Assembly (NCBI RefSeq): GCF_024648885.1
Contig: NZ_JANBBF010000014.1
Coordinates: forward strand, 1-64,000
Source: Prauserella salsuginis
Lineage (GTDB): Bacteria > Actinomycetota > Actinomycetes > Mycobacteriales > Pseudonocardiaceae
DNA: 64,000 nucleotides
Reading direction: 5' to 3'
Position numbers and translations under genes: made by a program. This document shows positions 20,570 to 28,911 of this stretch, in pieces (the first letter of the stretch is position 1; every line of letters starts with the position of its first letter). The notes under the pieces were generated by a model that saw only the letters and a list, made by a program, of their open reading frames with translations, was not told where the DNA came from and ran no database searches.

Positions 20570-21922
20570 TCAGGCACGGACGATGGCCAGTACCTCGTCG
20601 GTCAGCGCCGCCACGGCCTCCTCGTCGGGCGCCTCGACGTTCAACCGCAGCAGCGGCTCGGTGTTGGACGCACGGAGGTTGAACCAGCGGTCGCCGAAGT
20701 CGACCGTCAGCCCGTCCAGCTCGTCCACCGACGCACCGCTGCGGCCCTCGTAGGTCTTCTTCACCGCGGCGAGCCGGCCTGCCTGGTCCTCGACCGTGGA
20801 ATTGATCTCGCCGGAGGCGGCGTACCGCGAGAACCGCGCGGTCAGTTCCGACAGCGTGCCCGGCTGCTCACCCAGCGCGGCGAGCACGTGCAGCGCAGCC
20901 AGCATGCCCGTGTCAGCACGCCAGAAGTCGCGGAAGTAGTAGTGCGCCGAGTGCTCGCCACCGAACACCGCGCCCGTACGCGCCATCTCGGCCTTGATGA
21001 ACGAGTGGCCCACGCGCGTGCGGATCGCCGTGCCGCCCTGCTCGGCGACGATCTCCGGCACGGCCTTCGACGTGATCAGGTTGTGGATGACGACCCCGCC
21101 CGGCTCCTTGGCCAGTTCCCGGGTCGCCACGAGCGCCGTGACCGCCGACGGCGACACCGGGTCGCCGTTCTCGTCGATCACGAAACAGCGGTCGGCGTCG
21201 CCGTCGAAGGCCAGGCCGACGTCCGCACCGGTCTCCCGGACCTTCGCCTGCAGGTCGACGAGGTTCTTCGGGTCGAGCGGGTTGGCCTCGTGGTTCGGGA
21301 ACGTGCCGTCGAGCTCGAAGTACATCGCCGTGACCTCGATGGGCAGTCCGTCGAAAACGGTGGGCACCGTGTGGCCGCCCATGCCGTTGCCCGCGTCGAC
21401 GACCACCTTCAACGGGCGGATCCCCGTCAGGTCCACGAGTGACCGCAGGTACTCGGCGTACTCGGACAGCACGTCACGCTCGGTGATCTCACCCGCCTGG
21501 CCCGCGAACTCGGGCACACCGTGCTCGACCGTGTCGCGGATCTCCGCCAGACCGGTGTCCTGGCCGACCGGAGCGGCGCCGGACCGGCAGAGCTTGATGC
21601 CGTTGTACTCCGCCGGGTTGTGGCTCGCGGTGAACATCGCACCGGGCATACCCAGCTTGCCCGAGGCGAAGTACAGCTCGTCGGTGCTGGCCAGGCCGAT
21701 CGACACGACATCGAGACCCTGCGACGTCACCCCGTCCGCGAAGGCGGACGCCAGTTCCGGCGACGAATCACGCATGTCGTGCCCGATGACCACCGACGGC
21801 GAGTCGGGCTTGATGAGCAGGGCGAACGCGGCACCGAAGTCCCGCACCAGGCCTGCATCCAGCTGGTCACCGACGACGCCACGAATGTCGTAGGCCTTCA
21901 CGATGGCCGACAGGTCTGACAC
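20570..21922 (-). CDS. manB: Phosphomannomutase/phosphoglucomutase
   Basis: Converts mannose 6-phosphate to mannose 1-phosphate for GDP-mannose. The 450-residue alpha-D-phosphohexomutase has the phosphoserine loop TASHNP with Ser100, the Mg-binding loop DGDADR around residue 245, and the C-terminal sugar-phosphate loop RASNTEP. Length and domain order are normal. It is the first gene of the cluster manB, Trm112-like, TobH-like, manA. Orthologous to Rv3257c by position and sequence type. Confidence 0.95.
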   Translation of the reverse strand: MSDLSAIVKAYDIRGVVGDQLDAGLVRDFGAAFALLIKPDSPSVVIGHDMRDSSPELASAFADGVTSQGLDVVSIGLASTDELYFASGKLGMPGAMFTASHNPAEYNGIKLCRSGAAPVGQDTGLAEIRDTVEHGVPEFAGQAGEITERDVLSEYAEYLRSLVDLTGIRPLKVVVDAGNGMGGHTVPTVFDGLPIEVTAMYFELDGTFPNHEANPLDPKNLVDLQAKVRETGADVGLAFDGDADRCFVIDENGDPVSPSAVTALVATRELAKEPGGVVIHNLITSKAVPEIVAEQGGTAIRTRVGHSFIKAEMARTGAVFGGEHSAHYYFRDFWRADTGMLAALHVLAALGEQPGTLSELTARFSRYAASGEINSTVEDQAGRLAAVKKTYEGRSGASVDELDGLTVDFGDRWFNLRASNTEPLLRLNVEAPDEEAVAALTDEVLAIVRA

Positions 21923-22134
21923 GCCTCACTCCCAGATCATCCGATTGGTGACTCCCCAGAGCCTGAAATCTCGCCCCGGAGCCTACCCATTCGCCCGATC
22001 AACCCAACGGAGCGGTGACGCCACGCGGCCGGAATCACGGAGCGTGCTCCGCCGGTGACGGGATCACCCGAAGCCGACGTCGGCGTGCGCCGTCGCAGCC
22101 GGCACCACCGGCATCGCGCAATCGGTCAGGCGGG

Positions 22135-22527
22135 TCAGGCGTGCCCGGGGAGAACGCGCAGATGTCCGCGCCTGCCCGATTCCGTACCCGTCGTGCCCAT
22201 CGCGCCCGACTCCCCGGAACGGTCCGTCACCGCGGCCGGCTGCTCGACCGGCTCCGGACGGCCTGCCTCCCGTACGGCCTCAGCCAGCGCAGTCAACTCG
22301 TCGACCGTCGGCTCCGGCGGTGAGAAGTCACCCTCGTGCCGCACGACCTCCCAGCCTCGCGGCACGGTCAACCGCATCGCGTGCGCCTCGCACAGGTCGT
22401 AGGAGTGCGGCTCGGACGAGGTCGCGAGCGGACCCACCACGGCCGTCGAGTCGCCGTAGGCGTAGGTCAGCGTAGCGACGGCGGGCTCATGACAGCCCGT
22501 CCGCGAACACTTCCGTACGCTCCGCAC
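22135..22527 (-). CDS. DUF3499 family protein
   Basis: A 130-residue actinobacterial protein of unknown function. The conserved N-terminus has Cys pairs RKCSRTGC and YDLCEAHA, which together look like a zinc-binding site, and the family segment YAYGDSTAVVGPL. The C-terminal 45 residues are variable. It occupies the Rv3258c position between manB and the metallopeptidase gene. The start is GTG. A 109-bp tandem repeat begins 64 bp upstream. Confidence 0.88.
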   Translation of the reverse strand: MRSVRKCSRTGCHEPAVATLTYAYGDSTAVVGPLATSSEPHSYDLCEAHAMRLTVPRGWEVVRHEGDFSPPEPTVDELTALAEAVREAGRPEPVEQPAAVTDRSGESGAMGTTGTESGRRGHLRVLPGHA

Positions 22528-22590
22528 GGTTGATCACGATAGCCCTTCCTCCCGCAAGAGGGGTAGCTGACACGCCCGCCCGCCCGTCGC

Positions 22591-22877
22591 CCACCACCAC
22601 CCATCGCGCCGGTGCCGCCCCGTGCAGTAGTCAGTTACGGACCCGGGCAGTCCCTGCGACGGCATACAGACACCCAGCAGTAGGCGCCCACCCGTCTCCC
22701 ACCACCGCCCATCCCGGCAGTGCCGCCCCCGTGCAGTGGTCGAGTACGGACCCAGGCCATCCCTGCGACGACATACCGACACCCAGCAGTAGGCGCCCAC
22801 CGGTCTCCCACCACCGCCCATCCCGGCAGTGCCAATCGCGTGCGGTGGACGCGTACGGGCGTCGGCAATCCCGATAG
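22591..22877. repeat. 109-bp imperfect tandem repeat, about 2.6 copies
   Basis: Units begin near 22591, 22699 and 22808 with CCACCACC(A/G)CCCATC; the segment CACCCAGCAGTAGGCGCCCA recurs at 22671 and 22780. The third copy is cut short near 22877. The period is not a multiple of three and copies are not in one reading frame, so it is noncoding. It fills the gap between the DUF3499 start and the metallopeptidase start. Confidence 0.85.
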
Positions 22878-22947
22878 GTGGTCCCGCCGAGTGGGTCGCC
22901 GGGAAGGTTGGTGCGGTCGGGGTGGGCGGATAGGTACCCTTGGCCCG

Positions 22948-23418
22948 GTGACGACGGCTCGAGGTGCACGGTTTCGACGGCGCATGCGACGCGACCGCCA
23001 CGGGCGGGGCCTCCGCGGCCCGCTGTATCCGGCCAGCCTGCCCGCCGCGTCGAGTCCCGCCGAGCGGTTCGACTCGCTGGTGCTGGACGCACTCGAACCC
23101 ATCGAAGGTCGCTGGCGCAGCGAGCTGACCAAGCTCGACGTCGCTGTCGACGACGTCCCGGAGGTCAAGGACGGCCCGCCGGGCACCGTCGACGAAGGGG
23201 TGCTGCACGACGGGGCCGTGCCGTTGTCGCGGCTGGTCCCGGCGGGGGTCGACCGTTCCGGTCTGCCGACCCGCGCGCGCATCGTGCTCTACCGCAGGCC
23301 GCTCGAAGCGCGCGCCCAGGACCCCTCCGACCTGGCCGATCTGGTGCACGACGTGCTGGTCGAACAGATCGCCGCCTACATCGGGGTGGAGCCGGACATT
23401 ATCGACGGCGGCCACTGA
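22948..23418 (+). CDS. Metallopeptidase-family (zincin-like) protein with degenerate active site
   Basis: A 156-residue protein in the position of Rv3259. It belongs to the small zincin-like family (PF06262 type). Family peptidases carry HExxH; here the equivalent helix near the C-terminus reads HDVLVEQIAAYIG, keeping Glu but lacking the His pair. It is therefore probably not a zinc peptidase. The N-terminus is basic (RGARFRRRMRRDRHGRG). The GTG start has no good ribosome binding site but a TACCCT element 7 nt upstream, so the transcript may be leaderless. The stop is 12 bp from that of the convergent membrane-protein gene. Confidence 0.8.
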   Translation: MTTARGARFRRRMRRDRHGRGLRGPLYPASLPAASSPAERFDSLVLDALEPIEGRWRSELTKLDVAVDDVPEVKDGPPGTVDEGVLHDGAVPLSRLVPAGVDRSGLPTRARIVLYRRPLEARAQDPSDLADLVHDVLVEQIAAYIGVEPDIIDGGH

Positions 23419-23430
23419 CCCGCCACCGCA

Positions 23431-25782
23431 TCACCGGCCGCGGGACGTCCGCGCCCTCCCCGGAACCGCCGTGAGCGCCGCGAACAGCAGCGCGGCCACG
23501 CTGACGAGCAGGAACACCGAGTGCCACGGCGCGGTGTAGCGCACCACGACCTCCGATTCCGACTCCGGTACCGCCACCGACACCTGGTGCCCCCACGCGG
23601 GCGTGATCGGCACCGGCTCGCCGTCCACCGTGGCGCTCCACCCCGGTTCGTACTCCGCGGCCAGGACCAGGAGCCTGCCGTCCGGCCCTTCGGAGACGCG
23701 GACACGCGCGTCGGGCAGGCGCGCGTCCACCGGCGCGATCGCCGAACCGCGCATGAGCTCGTCGTTCGGGGCGCTTCCACTGACCGCACGATGAGCCTGT
23801 TCCGGGGACACGAGCGTGACCTGGCCCGCCTCGGGGGTCAGGCGCAGAACCGCGCGGCCGTCGGACGCCGAAGGTGCGGAACGCACGAGATCGCTCGCGT
23901 CGCTGCGCAGCGCGTCGCCGTTCTCGCCGGGCGGCAGCACGACGAACTCGACACCGGCCGCGGCGGCGTTCGTCACGGCGTCGCGGGAGCCGCCGAGTAG
24001 CCCGTTGCGCCAGCCTTCGAGCCGCTCGGCCATGCCCCCGACGGGAGACAGTGCGTCGTCGCCGAACCCTGGGGTGCGCCCGGCCGTCAACCGGTCCGGC
24101 GCCGACCCGCCCGGCCCGTCGTGGCCGAGCACCAGGACGCCACGTCCACTGTCGTCGAGCTCGTCATCGAGCGCCGCGGGCAGGCGGACACCGCCGCCCG
24201 TGCGCACCTCGCCTGCACCTCCGAGCAACGCGGCCGTCGCGAGCACGGCCAGCGTGACGGCCGAGCCGCCGAGCACCGCGGTCCTCGGCGCACCGGCACC
24301 CGCACGGGCACCCGCGCCGAGCCGGCCGCCGAGCACGACGGCGACGAGCCCGGCAGTGACGATCACCAGCGGCGCCCCGGCGTATCCCGGCATGGCGTCA
24401 CCGCCCGTGACCGGTTCGGCCCGCACGAGCTGCGTCACGGCCGCGCCCGCGCAGCCGATCACCACGAGCATCGCCCCCGCGGCCATCCGCACGGACGCCG
24501 CGACCACGACCGCGACCACGGCGACGACCACCAGTACGAGCCCGAGGGGCACGCCGCCCGACGGATGCAACCCGACCAGGCCCACCGCGGATGCCGCGTC
24601 GGCGGGGCCCGTGAGCCCGTGCAACAGCAACTCCGGATGCCTGACGAGCGTGGGCAGCCACGGCAGGGCGAGCGCGAGCGGCAGCAACACCACCATGGTC
24701 AGCGCGGGCAGCCCCTGCCAGGACCGGCCTCCCGGGACGGGCAACGTCACGAACGCGACGACCAGCCCCAACAGCACCATGCCGTAACTGATCGGGGAGA
24801 ACACCCCGATCAACGTCATGCCCAGCCCGCACCACGCGCCGAGCGGCAGTCTGCGCACGTCGTTGCTGGTCAGCAGCGACGCGATGCCGGCGACGACCGC
24901 GGGCAACGCGATGTGGACGACCACCACACCGATCCGCCCGGACGCGACCGCGTCGACCGCAGCCGGAGCCAGCGCGTAGGCGGCGGCCGCGCCCGCACGC
25001 GCCCACCGCCGCGTGGTGAGGCGCCGCGTCGCCGCGTAGGCGACGAGCGCCGAGGCGGGAAGATCGAGCAGCAGAAGCAGCGACACGGCCACGGCCGGGC
25101 CGCCGAGCACCGCGCCCGCAGCCCCCAGGACGGCCAGCGCGGGCGAGCCGGCGCTCGTCGTGCCGCCCGCTACCCCGTGCCACGCGTCGAGATAGGCCGA
25201 CCACACGGCGCCGAGGTCGCCGACGGGCAGCAGCGCGCCGCCTGCGAGATCGAACCCGAGGCGGTCCCCGACGATTCCGTGGAGCAGCAGGGACAGCACC
25301 GCGAGCGATCCGGCCAGCACGGTCGGGGGTGCGATCAGGAATCGTCGCCACGCGGGCCCGTCCTGCCGCGTGTCCGGCCGGGCCTGTGGCACGGAGTCGT
25401 CCGACGGCCGTGCCTCGTCCGGTTGCCGTGTCCCGGCCGATTCCGGTGTCTCGTCCGGGTCGTCGGAGTGGTCCGAACCGGCCGTCACGTCCGGCGGTTC
25501 CTCGTCGGCGGCCTCGTCCGCGCCCACCGGTTCGTCGGCGCCCACCGGTTCGTCCGCGCCTGCCTGCTCGTCTCCGTCAGCCTGCTCGTCCCCGTCAGCG
25601 GTCACGTCGGGCGGCACCGAGTCCGTAGCCGCCTCGTCCGAACCGGCCACGTCGTCCACACCGGCCACGTCGTCCACACCGGCCACGTCGTCCGAACCGG
25701 TGGTTGCGGCCGAATCGGCTTCGTCGTGGCCGGAACCGGGGCCGTCGGATTCGGCAGGGCCGGACTGCGATGTTCGGGACAC
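23431..25782 (-). CDS. Large polytopic membrane protein with acidic tandem-repeat N-terminus
   Basis: A 783-residue protein. The first 155 residues are acidic and repetitive: GVDDVA units (18-bp DNA repeats), DGDEQA pairs and GADEPV pairs. Then follow about 12 transmembrane helices (about 160-560) and an extracytoplasmic C-terminal domain (about 565-755) with a final helix. In related actinomycetes a family 2 glycosyltransferase with a similar membrane half lies between whiB and this locus; here no glycosyltransferase domain is present, so this may be the membrane half alone (inference). GTG at 25782 lies 7 nt after GGAG. Possible role in cell-surface polysaccharide export. Confidence 0.75.
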   Translation of the reverse strand: MSRTSQSGPAESDGPGSGHDEADSAATTGSDDVAGVDDVAGVDDVAGSDEAATDSVPPDVTADGDEQADGDEQAGADEPVGADEPVGADEAADEEPPDVTAGSDHSDDPDETPESAGTRQPDEARPSDDSVPQARPDTRQDGPAWRRFLIAPPTVLAGSLAVLSLLLHGIVGDRLGFDLAGGALLPVGDLGAVWSAYLDAWHGVAGGTTSAGSPALAVLGAAGAVLGGPAVAVSLLLLLDLPASALVAYAATRRLTTRRWARAGAAAAYALAPAAVDAVASGRIGVVVVHIALPAVVAGIASLLTSNDVRRLPLGAWCGLGMTLIGVFSPISYGMVLLGLVVAFVTLPVPGGRSWQGLPALTMVVLLPLALALPWLPTLVRHPELLLHGLTGPADAASAVGLVGLHPSGGVPLGLVLVVVAVVAVVVAASVRMAAGAMLVVIGCAGAAVTQLVRAEPVTGGDAMPGYAGAPLVIVTAGLVAVVLGGRLGAGARAGAGAPRTAVLGGSAVTLAVLATAALLGGAGEVRTGGGVRLPAALDDELDDSGRGVLVLGHDGPGGSAPDRLTAGRTPGFGDDALSPVGGMAERLEGWRNGLLGGSRDAVTNAAAAGVEFVVLPPGENGDALRSDASDLVRSAPSASDGRAVLRLTPEAGQVTLVSPEQAHRAVSGSAPNDELMRGSAIAPVDARLPDARVRVSEGPDGRLLVLAAEYEPGWSATVDGEPVPITPAWGHQVSVAVPESESEVVVRYTAPWHSVFLLVSVAALLFAALTAVPGRARTSRGR

Positions 25783-25802
25783 TGAGTCACTCCGGGGCTC
25801 GA

Positions 25803-25844
25803 GGATTACCAGCGCGGGAGGATCACCAGCGCGGGGAATCACCG
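25803..25844. repeat. 17-bp tandem repeat upstream of membrane-protein gene
   Basis: About 2.4 copies of GATNACCAGCGCGGG(A/G) lie just upstream of the chosen start. They keep an upstream frame open but have no ribosome binding site of their own. Confidence 0.5.
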
Positions 25845-25985
25845 ACCGCGACGGATGACCTACAAGCGGATCACCCGTCGCAGCGTCAGCGTGTGAACGT
25901 CGCAGGCACCCGCCTCGGACTCTCCCCTCGCGCGCACTCGCGTGCGCACGTTACGCCTGCCCGTACGAGTGAGTCGCGCGGACCG

Positions 25986-26309
25986 TCAGACGGCGCGCTT
26001 CTTCAGCTTGCGGCGCTCCCGTTCGGACAGTCCGCCCCAGATGCCGAAGCGTTCGTCGTGCGCCAGCGCGTATTCGAGGCAGTCGTCCTTGACCTCGCAG
26101 CCCTGGCAGATCCGCTTGGCCTCGCGCGTAGAACCGCCCTTCTCGGGGAAGAACGCCTCCGGGTCGGTCTGCGCGCAGAGAGCGCGTTCCTGCCACTCCT
26201 GCTCTTCGGTGACGTCGAGCAGCTCCGCGAGAGCCTCGAATTCGCCGTCCGCCTGAGCCGCCCGGTCCACCGGCCGCCCCCGCTCGGTTCCCGTCATGTC
26301 CAACCGCAC
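25986..26309 (-). CDS. whiB2: WhiB2-type iron-sulfur transcription factor
   Basis: A 107-residue regulator of septation and sporulation genes. The four cluster ligands are Cys45, Cys68, Cys71 and Cys77 (C-x22-C-x2-C-x5-C), followed by the G89-I-W-G-G turn and a basic C-terminus SERERRKLKKRAV for DNA contact. The position next to the Rv3259-like gene and DUF3499 fits WhiB2/WhmD. WhiB proteins act with a sigma factor or, for WhiB of Streptomyces, with WhiA. GTG at 26309 is chosen because GAGGAGG lies 5 nt upstream; an in-frame GTG at 26333 has none. Two inverted repeats lie in the promoter region. Confidence 0.93.
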   Translation of the reverse strand: MRLDMTGTERGRPVDRAAQADGEFEALAELLDVTEEQEWQERALCAQTDPEAFFPEKGGSTREAKRICQGCEVKDDCLEYALAHDERFGIWGGLSERERRKLKKRAV

Positions 26310-26686
26310 GTCCGCCTCCTCGCTTTCACGCACTCCCAGGCTGGCGGTGTTCGTCCCCTGAGCCCGTCAGACCGGTTCGCAGTGCGAACCTGCCCTGCAC
26401 TGCCCCCCTTCGGCAGCGAATGACATCAATGTGATTACACCTGTGTAGTGCGGCGAGGTCAAGCGGAGTAGCGAGGATGGGGGATAGATCGCGGCGGTTT
26501 TGCAAGCGGACACGCCGAGCGAACCACACGCCGATCTCACACCTGGTTCCGCAACCGATCCCACCACGGTGAACGAGCCTCCGTCGACCCGGCCGCACCG
26601 ATCGGCGGACGTGTGGACCGGACCACCGGTCGCAGCCGCCCCCGCCACTTACACCGGCCATGCACCCGATGCGCGAGGATGGGCAC
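26310..26686. promoter_or_regulatory. Divergent promoter region of whiB2 and the site-2 protease
   Basis: The 377-bp gap contains an AT-richer stretch (26415-26450) and two inverted repeats. The first is GGTTCGCA-G-TGCGAACC (26374-26390), about 65 bp from the whiB2 start. The second is TACAC-CT-GTGTA (26436-26447). The second resembles the half-sites of a BldD box but has a 2-nt centre rather than one. No small gene was seen. Confidence 0.5.
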
Positions 26687-27469
26687 GTGCAACGTTCGGT
26701 GGTCCGGCCCAGCCCGCTCTTCTACGCCCTGCTCGCCACTACAGCCGTGGGCGGCGTGCTCTGCGCACTGTTCCCGCCGCTGTCGGTCGGCCTCGACGGC
26801 GTCGACCGCGACGTCGTCGGCACGCTCGGCGTCGTCGTACTCGTCCTCGGCGGCTGGGCGGTGTCACTGACACTGCACGAGTTCGGTCACGCGATCGTGG
26901 CCTACCGCGGCGGTGACAGGGAGGTCGCACTCAAGGGCTACCTGTCGATGGACATCCGCCGGTACACCGATCCGGTGCTGTCGCTGGTGCTGCCGCTGAT
27001 CATCCTCGCCATCGGCGGTATCCCGCTGCCCGGCGGCGCGGTGTGGATCAACCGGTGGGCGCTGCGCTCGCGCAAGGTGTCGTCGTGGGTGTCGCTCGCG
27101 GGTCCGCTGAGCAACCTCGCCCTCGGCATCCTGCTGACGCTCGTCGTCGTGCTCGCCCCGCTGCCCGCCGGACTCATGATCGGCCTGTCCTACCTGGCCT
27201 CGGTGCAGATTCTCGCGTTCGTGCTGAACATCCTTCCCGTGCCGGGACTGGACGGCTACGGCGCGATCGAGCCGTACCTGTCGCCGCAGGCGCGGGAGTT
27301 CGGTGCGAAGGCCCGACCATGGGCTCCGCTGGTGCTGTTCGCCTTCATCATCGCCGTGCCCGGAGTGAGCGCCGCGCTGTGGGACGTCACGGGCGCCATC
27401 TTCGGCGCGGTCGGCGGCAGCGACATCGCCGCACAGCTCGGCCAGCTGGCGTTCATGTTCTGGCGCTGA
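26687..27469 (+). CDS. Membrane metalloprotease, site-2 protease (M50) family
   Basis: A 260-residue intramembrane protease with about six transmembrane helices. The zinc-binding H64-E-F-G-H68 lies in helix 2 and the third ligand Asp189 in N181-ILPVPGLD-G. It has no PDZ or CBS domain, so it belongs to the compact branch whose substrates are mostly unknown; others cleave anti-sigma factors. GTG at 26687 lies 8 nt after GAGG. It is divergent from whiB2. Confidence 0.88.
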   Translation: MQRSVVRPSPLFYALLATTAVGGVLCALFPPLSVGLDGVDRDVVGTLGVVVLVLGGWAVSLTLHEFGHAIVAYRGGDREVALKGYLSMDIRRYTDPVLSLVLPLIILAIGGIPLPGGAVWINRWALRSRKVSSWVSLAGPLSNLALGILLTLVVVLAPLPAGLMIGLSYLASVQILAFVLNILPVPGLDGYGAIEPYLSPQAREFGAKARPWAPLVLFAFIIAVPGVSAALWDVTGAIFGAVGGSDIAAQLGQLAFMFWR

Positions 27470-27569
27470 CCCACCGCAACCCCGCCGCAACCCCGCCGCA
27501 ACGGAGCCCAGGCTCACCGCCGGCTGCATCCCGCCGGTACACCTGTTCCGGTACACCGGTCCCGGTGCC

Positions 27570-27625
27570 TCGGTTCCGTTGTGTCGGTTCCGTTGTGTCG
27601 ATCCGAGCGTGTCGATCCCGGCGTG
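27570..27625. repeat. 14-bp tandem repeat, four copies, ending at a stop codon
   Basis: Units are TCGGTTCCGTTGTG twice, then TCGATCCGAGCGTG and TCGATCCCGGCGTG. The array ends exactly where the stop codon of the minus-strand gene (27626) begins. It lies between two convergent genes. Confidence 0.8.
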
Positions 27626-28438
27626 TCAGTCGCGGCCGGGTGGCACGTCACCACGGCCTGCGGCCGGGGCCGGATGGGCGGCGAACCACTTGTCCGCCCG
27701 CTTCGCGACCCGCTTGAGGCCGGACCGCTCACCCAGATAGTCGGCGGCCATGCCGATACCGGGCAGCAGCCCGAACGCCTTGTGGTAAAAGCGCCCGCTC
27801 GGCCGTTTCTCCAGTTCGTCCGGGATCTCCTGCAGGGACCGGCCGAGGTGCCACAGCGTGCGGGCCACCGTCTTCAGCGAAGCCTTGCCACGCGCGGAGC
27901 GTTCGCCGTCGAGTTCCTCGGTGAGGCGCTCGGTCTCGGCGTCCTCGGCGTCACGGTCGGCGTTCCTGCCCTCGGCGAGCTCGGCCGGGATGTCCCGTTC
28001 GAACAGCACCCAGGCGATCAGTCGCACCCGCGTGGCCACATCCGTGTGGCCACGTTCGCCTGCGAGCGCACACAGCAGCAGGCCCTGACCCGCCGCGCCG
28101 ATGGTGTCCTGCACCGGCAACAGGTCCGACACCGCGCCCGCGATTCCGGGGACGGCCGCGAGCAACGAGGTGAACCGGCCCACCCGGCCCGTCCACCACT
28201 TCGTTCGCGCCTCGGTGTCCATGTCCGTCCACGCGGCGGTGCCCGGCAGTTTCATGGCGTTGAGCCCGTGCAGCAGCCGGTCGCGCACCCGCGGCTCGTC
28301 GATCACCGGGTCCTCGGCTTCACGCGCCAGCACCGAGAACGGGTCCTTCTCCCGCAGGGCGTCCACGAGCGGCCCCGTGGCACGCACGTAGGGACGCAGC
28401 ACGCTGACCACGTAGGCGTCGGTGATGTGCTCGGCCAT
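27626..28438 (-). CDS. Protein of unknown function, mshB operon
   Basis: A 270-residue protein I do not recognise. It is mostly charged and helical (EGRNADRDAEDAETERLTEELDGERSARGK), with moderately hydrophobic patches (LLAAVPGIAGAVSDLLPV, GLLPGIGMAADYLG) but no clear membrane span or signal peptide. It lies 8 bp after the 4-helix membrane protein and is the third gene of an operon starting with mshB. GGAGG lies 11 nt upstream of the ATG. No catalytic motif seen. Confidence 0.7.
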   Translation of the reverse strand: MAEHITDAYVVSVLRPYVRATGPLVDALREKDPFSVLAREAEDPVIDEPRVRDRLLHGLNAMKLPGTAAWTDMDTEARTKWWTGRVGRFTSLLAAVPGIAGAVSDLLPVQDTIGAAGQGLLLCALAGERGHTDVATRVRLIAWVLFERDIPAELAEGRNADRDAEDAETERLTEELDGERSARGKASLKTVARTLWHLGRSLQEIPDELEKRPSGRFYHKAFGLLPGIGMAADYLGERSGLKRVAKRADKWFAAHPAPAAGRGDVPPGRD

Positions 28439-28446
28439 GTCCGCGT

Positions 28447-28911
28447 CTACCTCCGTGTCGGTGTCGGGCTCGGCCCGGTGCGCTTCTCCTGCACCGACGA
28501 CTTCCGCCGGTTCGCGTCCCGTGCCGCGCGGCCAAGGACACCGCCGAGCACGAGCGCCGCGGGAAGCGCCCCGCAGGCGAGCAGCAGCAGCGTACGCAGG
28601 TCCGCGACGAGCACATGGTCGTCGCCGGGGCCCGCGATGCCCACCACCAACACCGTCAGTACCCACACCCCGAGCGGCACCATGCCCAACCTGCGCTCAC
28701 CGAGCCTGCTCGCCGCCGCCACCAGCCACGGCGTCGTCAGGGCAGCGAGTACCACCACGATCGGGAACGGCACGTCGCCGAAACGCGGCAGCAGGGTTCC
28801 GTCGAGCCGGATCGGCAGGAAGAACAGTTCGAGCAGCGCCAGCAGCACAGCGTCGACCGAGAGCAGGACGAGCCAGGCAGCCGTGGCCATCCGCGGCCGC
28901 TCGGCACTCAC
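28447..28911 (-). CDS. Small four-helix membrane protein downstream of mshB
   Basis: A 154-residue protein with four predicted transmembrane helices (about 11-34, 50-67, 78-95, 105-127) and a basic C-terminal tail. The GTG start overlaps the mshB stop codon, so the genes are translationally coupled. In M. tuberculosis the small membrane protein Rv1171 follows mshB in the same way. Function unknown; conserved linkage suggests a role with mycothiol or the envelope. Confidence 0.78.
   Translation of the reverse strand: MSAERPRMATAAWLVLLSVDAVLLALLELFFLPIRLDGTLLPRFGDVPFPIVVVLAALTTPWLVAAASRLGERRLGMVPLGVWVLTVLVVGIAGPGDDHVLVADLRTLLLLACGALPAALVLGGVLGRAARDANRRKSSVQEKRTGPSPTPTRR

Noticed and set aside
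22591-22877. CRISPR-like array
   Set aside because: Units are adjacent without unique spacers, and no cas genes are present; the same holds for the shorter arrays.
22534-23415. Minus-strand open frame through the 109-bp repeats (WWETGG-type peptides)
   Set aside because: The repeat period is not a multiple of three, the frame runs antisense to the metallopeptidase gene, and no ribosome binding site was found.
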